Source of the DNA: Pseudomonadota bacterium
Lineage (GTDB): Bacteria; Pseudomonadota; Alphaproteobacteria; Rhizobiales; Beijerinckiaceae
Reading direction: 5' to 3'
Assembly (NCBI GenBank): GCA_023426505.1
Contig: JAFAAP010000175.1
Span: 1-17,154, forward strand
Length of the DNA stretch: 17,154 nucleotides
A model generated the notes under the pieces. The model saw nothing but the letters and a program-made list of their open reading frames with translations. It was not told the origin of the DNA and did not search any database. Below, piece after piece: positions 6,873-15,260 of this stretch. The translations under genes and the position numbers were made by a program. The stretch's first letter is position 1. The number at the start of each line of letters is the position of its first letter.

Positions 6873-9836
6873 ATGCGCCGTACGTTGATTGCCGTCGCAG
6901 CCCTCTGCGAAATTCTGCTTGCTTCACCTGCGGCATATGCATCGGAGCAATGTCCGGCAGAGCAGGAAGCCGCTCAGCTGCCTTCGGATCTGGCTTTGTG
7001 CGCCAGCTTGGAGGAGGATGTTCGAAAGCCGAGCGGGCTCTCCTTGGACGCCTACCAGCAGAAGCTGGGGGCATATCTGCGCGCTTACTGCCACCGGAAC
7101 CCGCAATCCGGATGGAAGGTCGACAAGGCCCTTCGCGATACGGGACCGTTCACCGCCGCCCTAAAGGACGGAAAGTGGGTCGGGACCTACCATGGAACCC
7201 ACGCTCCGGTCGTCATCTGGTATTCGCCGGAGATGTATGCCTGGCTGAAAGTGAACAGGCCGGCGGACGAGCATCTCACACCCGCCAGCACGGCTCCGGT
7301 TCCGGATGGCGCCATCATCGTCAAGGAGATGTATCCGGCACCCGCCGCTGCCTGCCGAGGCATCGATGTCAGCCGGCTGCAACCGACGAGCGGCGCTGCC
7401 TTGATGATTCGCGACAGCAAGGGATCCCATGACGGCTGGTTCTGGGGCTGGTTCGGATGGAAGGGTTGGGAGCCGGATTGGCCGGCTCAGGCCGGCAACG
7501 GCTATCCCAACATGGGTTTCGGTCAATACTGCGTGAACTGCCACGCCTCAGCGAAGGATAACTCGACGTTTGCGGCCCTGCGCAACATCAAGGGTGAACC
7601 CGGAAAACCTTTGACGTTTCTGAGCCAGCACTGGTTCCAGGGCCGGACGACGCAGCAGGACGACAACTTCGCCGCACTGCTCAACCATCTGCGCGTCGTT
7701 CAGGAATCGGATGATCGAACACCTCAGGGGGCAGCGGCCTTGCCCGCCTACAATCCACACTTCGTGAAGTTCTACGGTCCACCCTTCGCGAGGCCGGAGC
7801 AGGGTTCTGCCCTGGCCATGCCGTCGCAGACCTACGACAACGTCTGGGCACGGGCGGCAGCCCCCAAGGTGCTGCAGCCATTCCTGACGTCCGACCAGTG
7901 CATCGGATGTCACGATGCCGGATCGACGGGCCTCCAGTTCGATATGACCGAGCCGGGCCCCGACGGGAAGCTTCTGAATCTGTCTCCGCACGGCACGTGG
8001 AGCACATCGCCGATGGGGCTTGCCGGGCGCGACCCGGTGTTCTTTGCCCAATTGTCCAGCGAGACCGAGACATTCCACCCTGAAGCATCGAAGCTTATAG
8101 AGGACACATGCCTGGGCTGTCACGGCGTGATGGGCCAGCGGCAGTTCAAGATCGACCAGAAGGTGGCCGGGAACGGCTGCGAACTCTTTTCGCGGGATGC
8201 GCTCAACGCCACGCCGTTTCCGGCAGGTCCCCACGCCAATAACGCGACCTACGGGGCGCTCGGCCGGGACGGGGTGTCCTGCACCACGTGCCATACGATG
8301 GCCCTGACGGAGGCAGAGCGGGCGAAGGCGGTACAGGAGCCGCAGAACAGCTGCGTCGCAGAGCGCCAGGCGCTGCTCAACCCCGCCAATAAGGGTTTCG
8401 CGAAAACCTTTACGGGAAGCTTCCTCACGGGTGCGCCCGACAGGATCATCGGGCCTTTCACGGATCCGAAGGCCAAGCCGATGGAAAACGCGCTCGGCCT
8501 GACGCCCACGCACAATTCCCATATCAAGTCGGCAGAAGTCTGCGGAAGCTGCCACACGGTCCATCTTCCCGTGCTGAACAGGGGCAGGGTGATCGGACAT
8601 ACCTACGAGCAGACCACCTACGCCGAATGGGCGTTCAGCGATTATCGAATCGGTCGCACGCCCGATGGGCCGTTGCCGACGGGGCAGGGCGCGGCCGCCG
8701 AAACCTGCCAGGGCTGCCACATGCCCAGCAAGGATGCCGAGGGCCGTCCGATCCGGAGCAAGATCGCGAGCATTCAGGAGCATAGCAACTTTCCGGAAGC
8801 CGATCATACCCTCGATCCGGAGGACATCGACCTTGAGGTTCGGGAAGGGTTCGCGAGCCACGTGCTGGTTGGGCTGAACACCTTCCTCATCAAGATGGCT
8901 CAACAGTTCCCGGACATCATGGGCATTCGAACGCAGGACCCGATGCTCACCCGGAAGGGGCTCGACCCGCTTCTCTACACCGAGCAGGCGATCGCGCATC
9001 AGGCGGAGGCGAAGACGGCCGATATTCAAATCAATAGCCTCACGATGACCGAAGGCGGTCTTGAAGCCGATGTGCGCGTGACCAACAAGGCGGGGCACAA
9101 GTTCCCGTCCGGCGTCGGCTTCCGCCGCGCCTTCGTCGAGTTCCAGGTTCTCGATCGGGACGGCAGGTCGCTCTGGTCCTCCGGTCGGACCAACGCCATG
9201 GGCGTGATCGTCGACGAGAAGGGGCGGCCGATCGATGGAGAGGTGTGGTGGAATGAGGACTGTTCGGCGCGGGTCAATCCGCTCTCGCATCAGCCTCATT
9301 ATCAGGTCGTCACCCGGCAGAATCAGGCTCAGATTTATCAGGAGCTCGTGTCCTCGCCGCCGGCGAACGGCCCGGCGCAATGCGGGCTGGGATCCAAGCC
9401 GTCAGGCCAGCTGACCACCAGTTTCCTGTCGATCTGCTCGAACGTGAAGGACAATCGCCTGCTTCCCAAAGGCTTCCTCAAGCGGGACGATCGCGTCGCC
9501 GTCGCGCAGGCGCTCGGCGCTGGTCCCGAACTCGCCGACGAGTCCGGCCCCGCCCAGGTCGGAGACGATCTCGACTACCAAGATGGCGGCGGCGACACGG
9601 TGCGCTACCGGATCGACCTGTCGCAGATCGACGGCACTCCTGCGGCCGTCCAGGCGACCCTGTACTATCAGGCGACGCCGCCGTTCTACCTTCAGGATCG
9701 CTTTTGCACGTCGAAGAGCAACGACACGAAGCGGCTTTACTACATGACGGGTCATCTGGATCTCAAGGGCTCCCGAGCCGAGGACTGGAAGCTCCGGACG
9801 GTCAGCACGGGGCGCGTGTCGATCCCTCAGCCGTGA
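6873..9836 (+). CDS. Exported six-haem c-type cytochrome with N-terminal cytochrome P460-like region
   Basis: A 987-residue protein with an N-terminal signal peptide (MRRTLIAVAALCEILLASP, likely cut after AYA at about 23), so it is periplasmic or otherwise outside the inner membrane. Six CXXCH haem sites are visible: CVNCH (220), CIGCH (343), CLGCH (413), CTTCH (470), CGSCH (557) and CQGCH (612). Residues about 145-245, with VKEMYP, LMIRDSKGSHDGWFWGWFGW and the first haem followed by ASAKDN, resemble the cytochrome P460 fold. The central part is a multihaem electron-transfer region. Residues about 715-985 are haem-free and beta-rich, with NKAGHKFPSGVGFRRAFVEF (738-757), a motif seen at the end of many multihaem cytochromes. 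The ATG at 6873 has only a weak AGG upstream. The gene stands alone, with no cytochrome maturation or partner dehydrogenase nearby. An oxidoreductase role is likely; the substrate is unknown. Confidence 0.88.
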   Translation: MRRTLIAVAALCEILLASPAAYASEQCPAEQEAAQLPSDLALCASLEEDVRKPSGLSLDAYQQKLGAYLRAYCHRNPQSGWKVDKALRDTGPFTAALKDGKWVGTYHGTHAPVVIWYSPEMYAWLKVNRPADEHLTPASTAPVPDGAIIVKEMYPAPAAACRGIDVSRLQPTSGAALMIRDSKGSHDGWFWGWFGWKGWEPDWPAQAGNGYPNMGFGQYCVNCHASAKDNSTFAALRNIKGEPGKPLTFLSQHWFQGRTTQQDDNFAALLNHLRVVQESDDRTPQGAAALPAYNPHFVKFYGPPFARPEQGSALAMPSQTYDNVWARAAAPKVLQPFLTSDQCIGCHDAGSTGLQFDMTEPGPDGKLLNLSPHGTWSTSPMGLAGRDPVFFAQLSSETETFHPEASKLIEDTCLGCHGVMGQRQFKIDQKVAGNGCELFSRDALNATPFPAGPHANNATYGALGRDGVSCTTCHTMALTEAERAKAVQEPQNSCVAERQALLNPANKGFAKTFTGSFLTGAPDRIIGPFTDPKAKPMENALGLTPTHNSHIKSAEVCGSCHTVHLPVLNRGRVIGHTYEQTTYAEWAFSDYRIGRTPDGPLPTGQGAAAETCQGCHMPSKDAEGRPIRSKIASIQEHSNFPEADHTLDPEDIDLEVREGFASHVLVGLNTFLIKMAQQFPDIMGIRTQDPMLTRKGLDPLLYTEQAIAHQAEAKTADIQINSLTMTEGGLEADVRVTNKAGHKFPSGVGFRRAFVEFQVLDRDGRSLWSSGRTNAMGVIVDEKGRPIDGEVWWNEDCSARVNPLSHQPHYQVVTRQNQAQIYQELVSSPPANGPAQCGLGSKPSGQLTTSFLSICSNVKDNRLLPKGFLKRDDRVAVAQALGAGPELADESGPAQVGDDLDYQDGGGDTVRYRIDLSQIDGTPAAVQATLYYQATPPFYLQDRFCTSKSNDTKRLYYMTGHLDLKGSRAEDWKLRTVSTGRVSIPQP

Positions 9837-9940
9837 AAGACGGCCGTATCTCCGGCCGCATAGCCAAGGCATGGGCGTCCAGATGGACGGATCGGGCGGG
9901 GGCCGTTTCAGGGTGTCGCCAATCTCTTGCAATGCGCGGA

Positions 9941-9963
9941 GGCGGCTCGGATCGAGATCCGCC
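9941..9963 (-). terminator. Weak hairpin between convergent cytochrome and DUF2778 genes
   Basis: GGCGG (9941-9945) and CCGCC (9959-9963) pair, with one inner mismatch and two more pairs, 10 nt past the minus-strand stop at 9973. There is no U-tract. It could help end transcription of the minus-strand gene, but the stem is short. A second small inverted repeat, CGGCCG at 9841-9846 and 9853-9858, follows the cytochrome stop. The 136-nt gap holds no other visible feature. Confidence 0.25.
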
Positions 9964-9972
9964 TTAATCCCC

Positions 9973-11097
9973 CTAGGACCTTTGCGGCATGCTGCTGATG
10001 CCGTTGACCATGCGGGGCAACATATCCTGCTTGCGGCCCGCAACGACCACCATACGCTTCACCTCGCCTCGCAGGAAAGCTTGAAGGAACCGGTCGTAGT
10101 TCCTGAAGGAGACGCAGCCGTTGGAATCCCCATTAGGTCCAAGCATATAGGTATGGGCCAGCAATCCGTCACGACCATGGATGGCTGAGCTGCCGCCGAC
10201 TGGATTGAGGCGGATGGCGCGCACGCCGTGGAAGAGTTGCTCCCGTTCGGTGAGGGTATAAGTGCCGGGTGGCGTCGCGCCGCGCATCCGTACGTGCACA
10301 TAGCGTGGATCATCGAGCATGCTGCCCAGGCCTGAATGGGCCTCCAGCCGTTCGCCGTTCGGCATGTGGACAACCTGAGCGCTGATGTCGTAGACGGCCG
10401 TTGCAGACTCTGCCGATGGGATCGAGCCGAGGCCGGAGCGGGCGCCCGGCGCCGGGAAGCCAGGGCTCTCCAAGGCAGCATAGCTCAGGGCCGAAGGTGG
10501 CGGCGTTGTGCGCTGAATCCCGAAGAGCTTCTCGATGAAGGAGCGGTCGTCCGCCGGTGTGATCGCCGCAACTGTTCTCGTCACCGGCCTCATCGCCGGT
10601 GCGGCTGCCGTCCTCGAAACTTCTGCCGACTTCACGGCCCGGAACTCCGGCGGGCGCGGTACCGGCAGCGGCACCAGCTGCGCGACCTCGGCGGTCTTTA
10701 CCGTCTGCGGCGGCTGTGGCAGCGCGTCGGGCTCCGGCTGTGGTGAGACAACGGGTGGTTCAGCTTTCGCTTCCAGCTGCCTCGGCGATGACTTGAACGC
10801 TGTCGCGGGCAGAACATGGCTCACCGGGGAGAATGTGCTCGGCTGTACGACCGGTGACGGGTCGACCAGCGACCTGTCGTAGGTCACGGCCGGTGTGATC
10901 ACCGCGACCTGTTGCGTCTGCGCCCGGTCCGATGAGACGCTTGCCGAAACAAGGCGCGGCCCGTCGCTAGGGTCTATGCCGCCGACAAAGAACAGGGCCG
11001 GGCTCATCGACGCGGCTGCCAGTGCAGCCGTGAGAATGAGATTGCGCCGGGCTGGGCGCTTGGCGCGACGGCCGGACGATACGCGATACTGCACCAT
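9973..11097 (-). CDS. Membrane-anchored DUF2778 (Tlde1-type) L,D-transpeptidase-like protein
   Basis: A 374-residue protein. A very basic start (RRAKRPARR, 10-18) is followed by one hydrophobic stretch (about 19-39), most simply a signal anchor with the rest in the periplasm. Residues about 70-225 form a long linker rich in proline and alanine (for example LVPLPVPRPP, 141-150), suited to reaching through the periplasm to peptidoglycan. The C-terminal domain (about 234-354) is DUF2778/Tlde1: YDISAQVVHMPNGERLEAHSG, YVHVRMRG, AIHGRDGLLAHTYMLG and SNGCVSF. The likely catalytic pair is C328 with H315 (H307 is the other candidate). Tlde1 itself is a type VI secretion effector. Membrane-anchored relatives are, as I recall, common in Hyphomicrobiales chromosomes, and nothing for type VI secretion is nearby, so a housekeeping role in the cell wall is more likely. 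It is a single gene, convergent with the cytochrome. Confidence 0.85.
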   Translation of the reverse strand: MVQYRVSSGRRAKRPARRNLILTAALAAASMSPALFFVGGIDPSDGPRLVSASVSSDRAQTQQVAVITPAVTYDRSLVDPSPVVQPSTFSPVSHVLPATAFKSSPRQLEAKAEPPVVSPQPEPDALPQPPQTVKTAEVAQLVPLPVPRPPEFRAVKSAEVSRTAAAPAMRPVTRTVAAITPADDRSFIEKLFGIQRTTPPPSALSYAALESPGFPAPGARSGLGSIPSAESATAVYDISAQVVHMPNGERLEAHSGLGSMLDDPRYVHVRMRGATPPGTYTLTEREQLFHGVRAIRLNPVGGSSAIHGRDGLLAHTYMLGPNGDSNGCVSFRNYDRFLQAFLRGEVKRMVVVAGRKQDMLPRMVNGISSMPQRS

Positions 11098-11263
11098 GAG
11101 AAACTCGACGCAACACTCGCCCGCGCACGCTGTAGCCCGGCCGGTTCAGGAAATCGGGAGCTGACACCGGCAACTGGGAAAGCCGTGCGTAACGGACATT
11201 TTCAATGCGCCCGATTAAAGCAGCAGCTTGGTTAATTTCAGGATAAAGGCCCGGGAGGATCAT

Positions 11264-11284
11264 CGCTTCGGCGTCGGCGAAGCG
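11264..11284 (-). terminator. Hairpin downstream of the four-gene operon
   Basis: CGCTTCG (11264-11270) and CGAAGCG (11278-11284) are perfect 7-bp arms around a 7-nt loop. The hairpin lies 35 nt beyond the methyltransferase stop on the minus strand. No run of U follows, so it is a candidate terminator or mRNA-end stabiliser rather than a classical one. The rest of the 222-nt gap (11098-11319) should hold the promoter of the DUF2778 gene, but I cannot pick out convincing boxes. Confidence 0.35.
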
Positions 11285-11319
11285 GAAGCATGGCCAGCGT
11301 CTGACACGCCGCCGGATTC

Positions 11320-12195
11320 TCAGCTCTTTGCGAGGTGAAAGGCCGGAGCATCCCAGAGGCGGCAGAGCCGTTCATTCGCACGCCGGACGGTCAATCCCGA
11401 TGCAGCGCCGAACCGTGCGAGATCGGCGAGATCCTCCGTCGGGTCGTCTCTGTAGGACACGTTGAAAATGACGAGGTCGCCTTCAGGTCTGAGCACACGC
11501 GCTGCTTCGGCCACGTGCCGTGCGGCCAGATCACCACCCGAAAGAACAAGATACGGGAACGTATCCACGAAGAGCACAAGGTCCATGCTTGCATCTTCGA
11601 CCATGATCAGGTCCCGCCCGGAGCCGAGGAGGAACGACACGTTGGACAGTTCTGCGCAGCGTTGCCGTGCCTGCGCGATCATGGCGGGCGCGATGTCGAT
11701 GCCGACGATCGACTCGACCCGCCCTGCGAGCGCCGTCTCAACGCGACCGATGCCGCACCCGACATCGAGAACCGCCCGTCTGAGCCCCAGCAGGTTCCAA
11801 CGGTCGAGCACACCGGCGACCTCATCGGTGACCTTCATGAGGAGCTCCGGGCTGCCAAGGGAGTAAAGGGCAACGCTGCCCTCAGGCGAGACCTGAACGG
11901 CATTGTCGAACAGGCGCGCCCAATGGTCGATCGGGTCGTCGGACGGAGTTTCGTGCTGTACGGCCGCGCCGATCGCATGAATTGTGCTCCATGCATTCGG
12001 GTGCTTTGCGATGAGACGTGCGATATCCCTGATGCGCGGGTTGGCCCCAAACTCCACGCCTGCACGGACAAGGGCTGCCTCTGCGCTTCGGAGGTCATGC
12101 GCCTCCATGAGGAGGCGCATTGCGGCGACTGGCGGGGGCAAGATGCCGGCCGCACATTCGGCAAGGATCGAATCCAACCGCTCCTCGTCACGCAT
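11320..12195 (-). CDS. Class I SAM-dependent methyltransferase
   Basis: A 291-residue protein, last gene of the operon. Residues 1-90 are a helical extension with no motif I recognise. Then comes HWARLFDNAV and VALYSLGSPELL (about 91-119). The Rossmann methyltransferase core begins at 140, with the SAM-binding motif VLDVGCGIG (142-150), the acidic residue ending strand 2 (GIDIA, D167), motif III/IV around MDLVLFVDTFPYL (204-216), and the post-motif VLRPEGDLVIFNV (234-246). The start at 12195 overlaps the upstream acetyltransferase stop by 8 nt. It is presumably an O- or N-methyltransferase acting on the sugar-containing product of the operon; the acceptor is not predictable from sequence. The class assignment is firm. 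Confidence 0.9.
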   Translation of the reverse strand: MRDEERLDSILAECAAGILPPPVAAMRLLMEAHDLRSAEAALVRAGVEFGANPRIRDIARLIAKHPNAWSTIHAIGAAVQHETPSDDPIDHWARLFDNAVQVSPEGSVALYSLGSPELLMKVTDEVAGVLDRWNLLGLRRAVLDVGCGIGRVETALAGRVESIVGIDIAPAMIAQARQRCAELSNVSFLLGSGRDLIMVEDASMDLVLFVDTFPYLVLSGGDLAARHVAEAARVLRPEGDLVIFNVSYRDDPTEDLADLARFGAASGLTVRRANERLCRLWDAPAFHLAKS

Positions 12196-13195
12196 GGACC
12201 GCCTCCCGCGTCAGGGTGCGGCGGAGCGACCATCGGTCGATTGCACCCCATTCGTACTTGTAGGGCTCTCTCCCGCGCAGGAAATGGAACTCGCAGCAGC
12301 CCTCTGCAATCGCAGCCTCGACCGCCTGTCCCATCAGGATGGTTCCGGGACTCTCGAACGCGAATTCCGGGTCGAACCCTCCGAGATACGCAAACGCCTT
12401 GCCACGATGGCTGAAGCCGTAATAGGCGCCGGCGATCCGACCTTCGAGCGACACGAGCATCATTCGGGCGAGTCCGGCGCGCGCGAGGGCAGGGGCTGCC
12501 GATTCATGAAAGCTTCGGACGTGATCCTCGTCCAGGACACCCGTCTCTCCCTGCTGCCTCCAACGTGCTCCGTGCAGTCGAAACAGTTCGTCGAGGAAAG
12601 CCTTGGTCGCAGGTGGGTCGACGGTCTCGATCGAAAAGCCCTTCCGGCGGGCAGCGCGATTGCGTGCCATACGAAGCTTCCGCAGCTTGCGCGCGGGCAC
12701 GCACTCTCCCAGATCCTCGACCGAGTCGGGCAGCGTCAGGACGGGGCAGGCGCTCTGACGCATCGTCGTGTCGTTCAGGCTCCTTCGGGGGAAATGCGCG
12801 AGGAGCGCCGAGCCCGGGGCAAGCTCCTCGAAACTGCAGCTGCCCCAATTGATGTCGGCCTCGATGGTCTCAAGGATAGCCTCGACGGCGCCGGGATGCG
12901 TGGGGTCGACGAGCGCATCGAGATAATCACTGAGAGCGATTCCGACAGGCAGGAGCCGCAGCCCCCGTGTCCCGTTCTCCAGGTAAAGTGGTGCCAGGGC
13001 TACAAGGCGCTCATGATCATGGATCGCCACCGTTGCGAGGGTGCCGGGATGAAAAACCTTCCACCAGGACAGGAGCCATGCCGGGGACTGGAACGGCGTT
13101 GCGCCAGGGGGGCGGCGCCACAGGTCCCACCAGGCTGACTCGAGCCGGAGGAGGTCGTCACCGTCATGGATGACGCTCCTTGCGTATGCCGTCAT
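12188..13195 (-). CDS. GNAT-fold acyltransferase (CelD/BcsL type, Acetyltransf_6)
   Basis: A 335-residue protein from the chosen start. It resembles the double-GNAT CelD/BcsL family (also related to FemAB-like transferases): TPFQSPAWLLSWWKVF (about 33-48), LVALAPLYLENG (about 64-75), a basic helix RKLRKLRMARNRAARRKGF (about 168-186), LHGARW (about 206-211) and the C-terminal GNAT strands IAGAYYGF, FAYLGGFDPEFAFESPG and EFHFLRGREPYKYEWG. The reading frame is open 80 codons further upstream (to 13435), but that part lies inside the glycosyltransferase gene. The ATG at 13195 forms an exact ATGA overlap with the glycosyltransferase stop, so I take it as the start. It probably acylates an amino group exposed by the PIG-L deacetylase. 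The acyl donor and acceptor are unknown. Confidence 0.88.
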   Translation of the reverse strand: MTAYARSVIHDGDDLLRLESAWWDLWRRPPGATPFQSPAWLLSWWKVFHPGTLATVAIHDHERLVALAPLYLENGTRGLRLLPVGIALSDYLDALVDPTHPGAVEAILETIEADINWGSCSFEELAPGSALLAHFPRRSLNDTTMRQSACPVLTLPDSVEDLGECVPARKLRKLRMARNRAARRKGFSIETVDPPATKAFLDELFRLHGARWRQQGETGVLDEDHVRSFHESAAPALARAGLARMMLVSLEGRIAGAYYGFSHRGKAFAYLGGFDPEFAFESPGTILMGQAVEAAIAEGCCEFHFLRGREPYKYEWGAIDRWSLRRTLTREAVHA

Positions 13196-14244
13196 GCCAC
13201 GTCCCCACCAGATCGCCCACAGAGCCGGTAATAGATCTCGAGATAACGTGCGCTCATGACGTCCTCGGAGAACTGTTCCCGAGCTACCTGACAGCAAAGG
13301 GTCGGATCGATCATGCCCACATGCCGGATTGCGGACGCCATGTCGTCCACATCGGACACCAGGAAGCCGGTCCGACCATGTTCGATCGCTTCGGGGAGAG
13401 CTCCCCGGTCGAACGCGATCACGGGTGTCCCGCACGCCAGGGCCTCCCGTGCCACGAGCGAACTCGTCTCAGGCACGAGGCTTGTCAGAAGAAGGCAGCG
13501 GGCTGCTGTGAGCAGAAGTGTTTTCCGGAGGAAGTCTGCGGGGCCGATATAGCGGCGCTGGTCGTCGAGCCGCGGCAGAATTTCCTCTTCGAGATAGGTT
13601 TGGTGGCGTTCGTAGGGGAAGACCTCGCCCGCAATGACGAGCGGGACACCCGCCCTCCTGGATGCTTCAATGGCCAGATGCTGACCTTTCTCCGGGCAGA
13701 TCCTGCCGAGGGACAGGATGAATTCCTGCTTGGGGCAGGGTGCCTGAAGTGCGTCGACAGGCACGCCGTTCTCAATCGGACCCAACAGGGTCGGGCTCTT
13801 CGGACAGCGCAGATGTTGGTCGTGCGAGACCGTGTTGAACCAAGTGTTCGGACGGGACGGAAGCAACACCTGCCGTGGATACCACTCGGGGGGCATGTGA
13901 AGCGTGATGAGGGTCGGCGGTCCGGGTGGTGGCAGGTAGGCATGGAAGTCGATCCCATGCATATGAATGAGATCGACCGGGTAGCGGGCGAGGGTCGCCC
14001 GAATGGCGTCCCGTTGATGGCAGTGCATTGCCCTTTGCGTGTCGGCATCTAGTCGCCCGGCCGGAATGGGCACTCCGATCAACTCTCCGGAAATACGAGA
14101 ATCCTCGCGCGCGATCACGAGGGAGCGATGACCGCTGGCGACCAGCGCATGGTCGAGAGCAGCCAGGATCTGTTCCGCGCCGCCAGCGGTGTTACGGCTC
14201 ACCGGTGCCATGGGATAGGCCACGCTGAGGACCGTGAGGGTCAT
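13192..14244 (-). CDS. Family 4 glycosyltransferase
   Basis: A 350-residue GT-B retaining glycosyltransferase. The N-terminal domain has VLSVAYPMAPVSRNTAGGAEQILAALDHAL, in which the glycine loop GGAEQ (21-25) is typical of GT4 enzymes, and DLIHMHGIDFH (91-101). The C-terminal nucleotide-sugar domain has FILSLGRICPEKGQHLAI (about 175-192) and the EX7E motif ETSSLVARE (E259 and E267), followed by ALACGTPVIAFDRGALPE. I chose the ATG at 14244 because it overlaps the PIG-L stop as ATGA; the frame is open 18 codons further upstream without any signal. It joins an activated sugar to an unknown acceptor. Next to a PIG-L deacetylase this recalls the MshA/MshB and BshA/BshB pairs of thiol biosynthesis, but the cysteine ligase genes of those pathways are not in view. 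Confidence 0.92.
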   Translation of the reverse strand: MTLTVLSVAYPMAPVSRNTAGGAEQILAALDHALVASGHRSLVIAREDSRISGELIGVPIPAGRLDADTQRAMHCHQRDAIRATLARYPVDLIHMHGIDFHAYLPPPGPPTLITLHMPPEWYPRQVLLPSRPNTWFNTVSHDQHLRCPKSPTLLGPIENGVPVDALQAPCPKQEFILSLGRICPEKGQHLAIEASRRAGVPLVIAGEVFPYERHQTYLEEEILPRLDDQRRYIGPADFLRKTLLLTAARCLLLTSLVPETSSLVAREALACGTPVIAFDRGALPEAIEHGRTGFLVSDVDDMASAIRHVGMIDPTLCCQVAREQFSEDVMSARYLEIYYRLCGRSGGDVA

Positions 14245-15260
14245 GGGATTTCCCTCACGCCGAGATCGCGGAGGGCTCTTCCGGCCGCGTCCAGCCATCG
14301 CGCTCCCGTCATGCCCCAGTTCTGGTGCTCGTAGAGAAGCCAGCCGCTATTGGGCAGCCGGGTGAAATCGTAGGGTGGGGAGCAACGGAAACGCTCCACG
14401 TCGATGGGAAACAGGGAGAGCACGGCTGCCTGCGATGAATGAGCGGCGAGCATCGCCCTCTTGAGGCGTTGCTCGCGAGGTCGAAGCTCGATCACTGTCT
14501 CGGGCGAGCGCACATCACCGAAACGCTGCACGCGCCAGCCGTTCCGCCCGAGCGTGTAGTAGGGCATTTCGATCAGGGATGGGGGCTCAAGTCCTCTCGC
14601 TCCGAGGATCCCACATGCGAGATGGACTGCGACGGCGCAGGCGTCATGGTCCGGGTGGCCGCCTTCGAATGCGTGGGTGAGGACGTGCCTGATCGTCCGT
14701 TCGTAAAAAAGCGCGGCAAGCCGCCGCGCGATCTCGGCGATCCGGTCTGTTGCTTCCTGATCGGGGATGCCGAAGGGCACGAGAGCATCGGGCGGCACGC
14801 CGGCGAGAGACATCGCGGCGATGAGTTCTCCGCGGCGGGCATCGGCGTAGTCCCGCCATGATGCATATCCCCGATCCGCGGCGTCATGGCCGGACCGTGG
14901 AGCTCCATCCGTTACATGAACGATGGTGATCCCATCCAGCCTCGGGAGTTGCCCGCCGAGGCCGATCGTCTCGTCGTCCGGGTGAGCGACCACGGCGGCG
15001 ACGCCAGACGCTTCGAGCTGACTGCGTTCGGGATCCGACAGGTCACGGAGGAAGGTGGCTCCGGGATCGGGAGCTGCGGTCTTTGGCGAGAAACCTGGCG
15101 CATCTGGCCAAGCCATCCGGCTCTCGGTCGGCGGCTCTCCGCTCGCCTCCTTGACCGGCGCAGCCTCGTCAGGCCTGCCGTCGTGGTGTCGAACGCCGTT
15201 CAGAGGGGATACGCTAAGGACCTTCGGGGTCTTGTCCTTCAAACTGGCCATAGCGGCCAT
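14241..15260 (-). CDS. PIG-L (LmbE-like) N-deacetylase
   Basis: A zinc deacetylase that removes an acyl group from an N-acetylated sugar; 339 residues from the start given. The zinc and catalytic motif VVAHPDDE is at about 90-97, and the second zinc motif GGHPDHD at about 200-206, in the usual spacing. LVPFGIPDQEA and the RPREQRLKRAMLAAHSSQ segment are also typical. The start is unsure. The frame stays open back to 15548, and ATGs at 15260, 15251 and 15116 are all possible. The one at 15116 has a weak GAGAG upstream and leaves about 45 residues before the zinc motif, close to a normal family length. It is the first gene of the operon and is coupled to the glycosyltransferase by ATGA. A cytosolic role on a GlcNAc-type intermediate is inferred. 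Confidence 0.88.
   Translation of the reverse strand: MAAMASLKDKTPKVLSVSPLNGVRHHDGRPDEAAPVKEASGEPPTESRMAWPDAPGFSPKTAAPDPGATFLRDLSDPERSQLEASGVAAVVAHPDDETIGLGGQLPRLDGITIVHVTDGAPRSGHDAADRGYASWRDYADARRGELIAAMSLAGVPPDALVPFGIPDQEATDRIAEIARRLAALFYERTIRHVLTHAFEGGHPDHDACAVAVHLACGILGARGLEPPSLIEMPYYTLGRNGWRVQRFGDVRSPETVIELRPREQRLKRAMLAAHSSQAAVLSLFPIDVERFRCSPPYDFTRLPNSGWLLYEHQNWGMTGARWLDAAGRALRDLGVREIP

Noticed and set aside
7548..9380. A 610-codon open frame on the minus strand opposite the cytochrome gene.
   Set aside because: It is an antisense shadow in GC-rich DNA. The opposite frame has a signal peptide and six haem motifs, while this one has Arg-rich, low-similarity sequence and no plausible domain.
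13196..13435. An 80-codon upstream extension of the GNAT gene.
   Set aside because: It lies wholly inside the glycosyltransferase gene, is Arg/Ser-rich without homology, and the ATGA-coupled ATG at 13195 explains the start.
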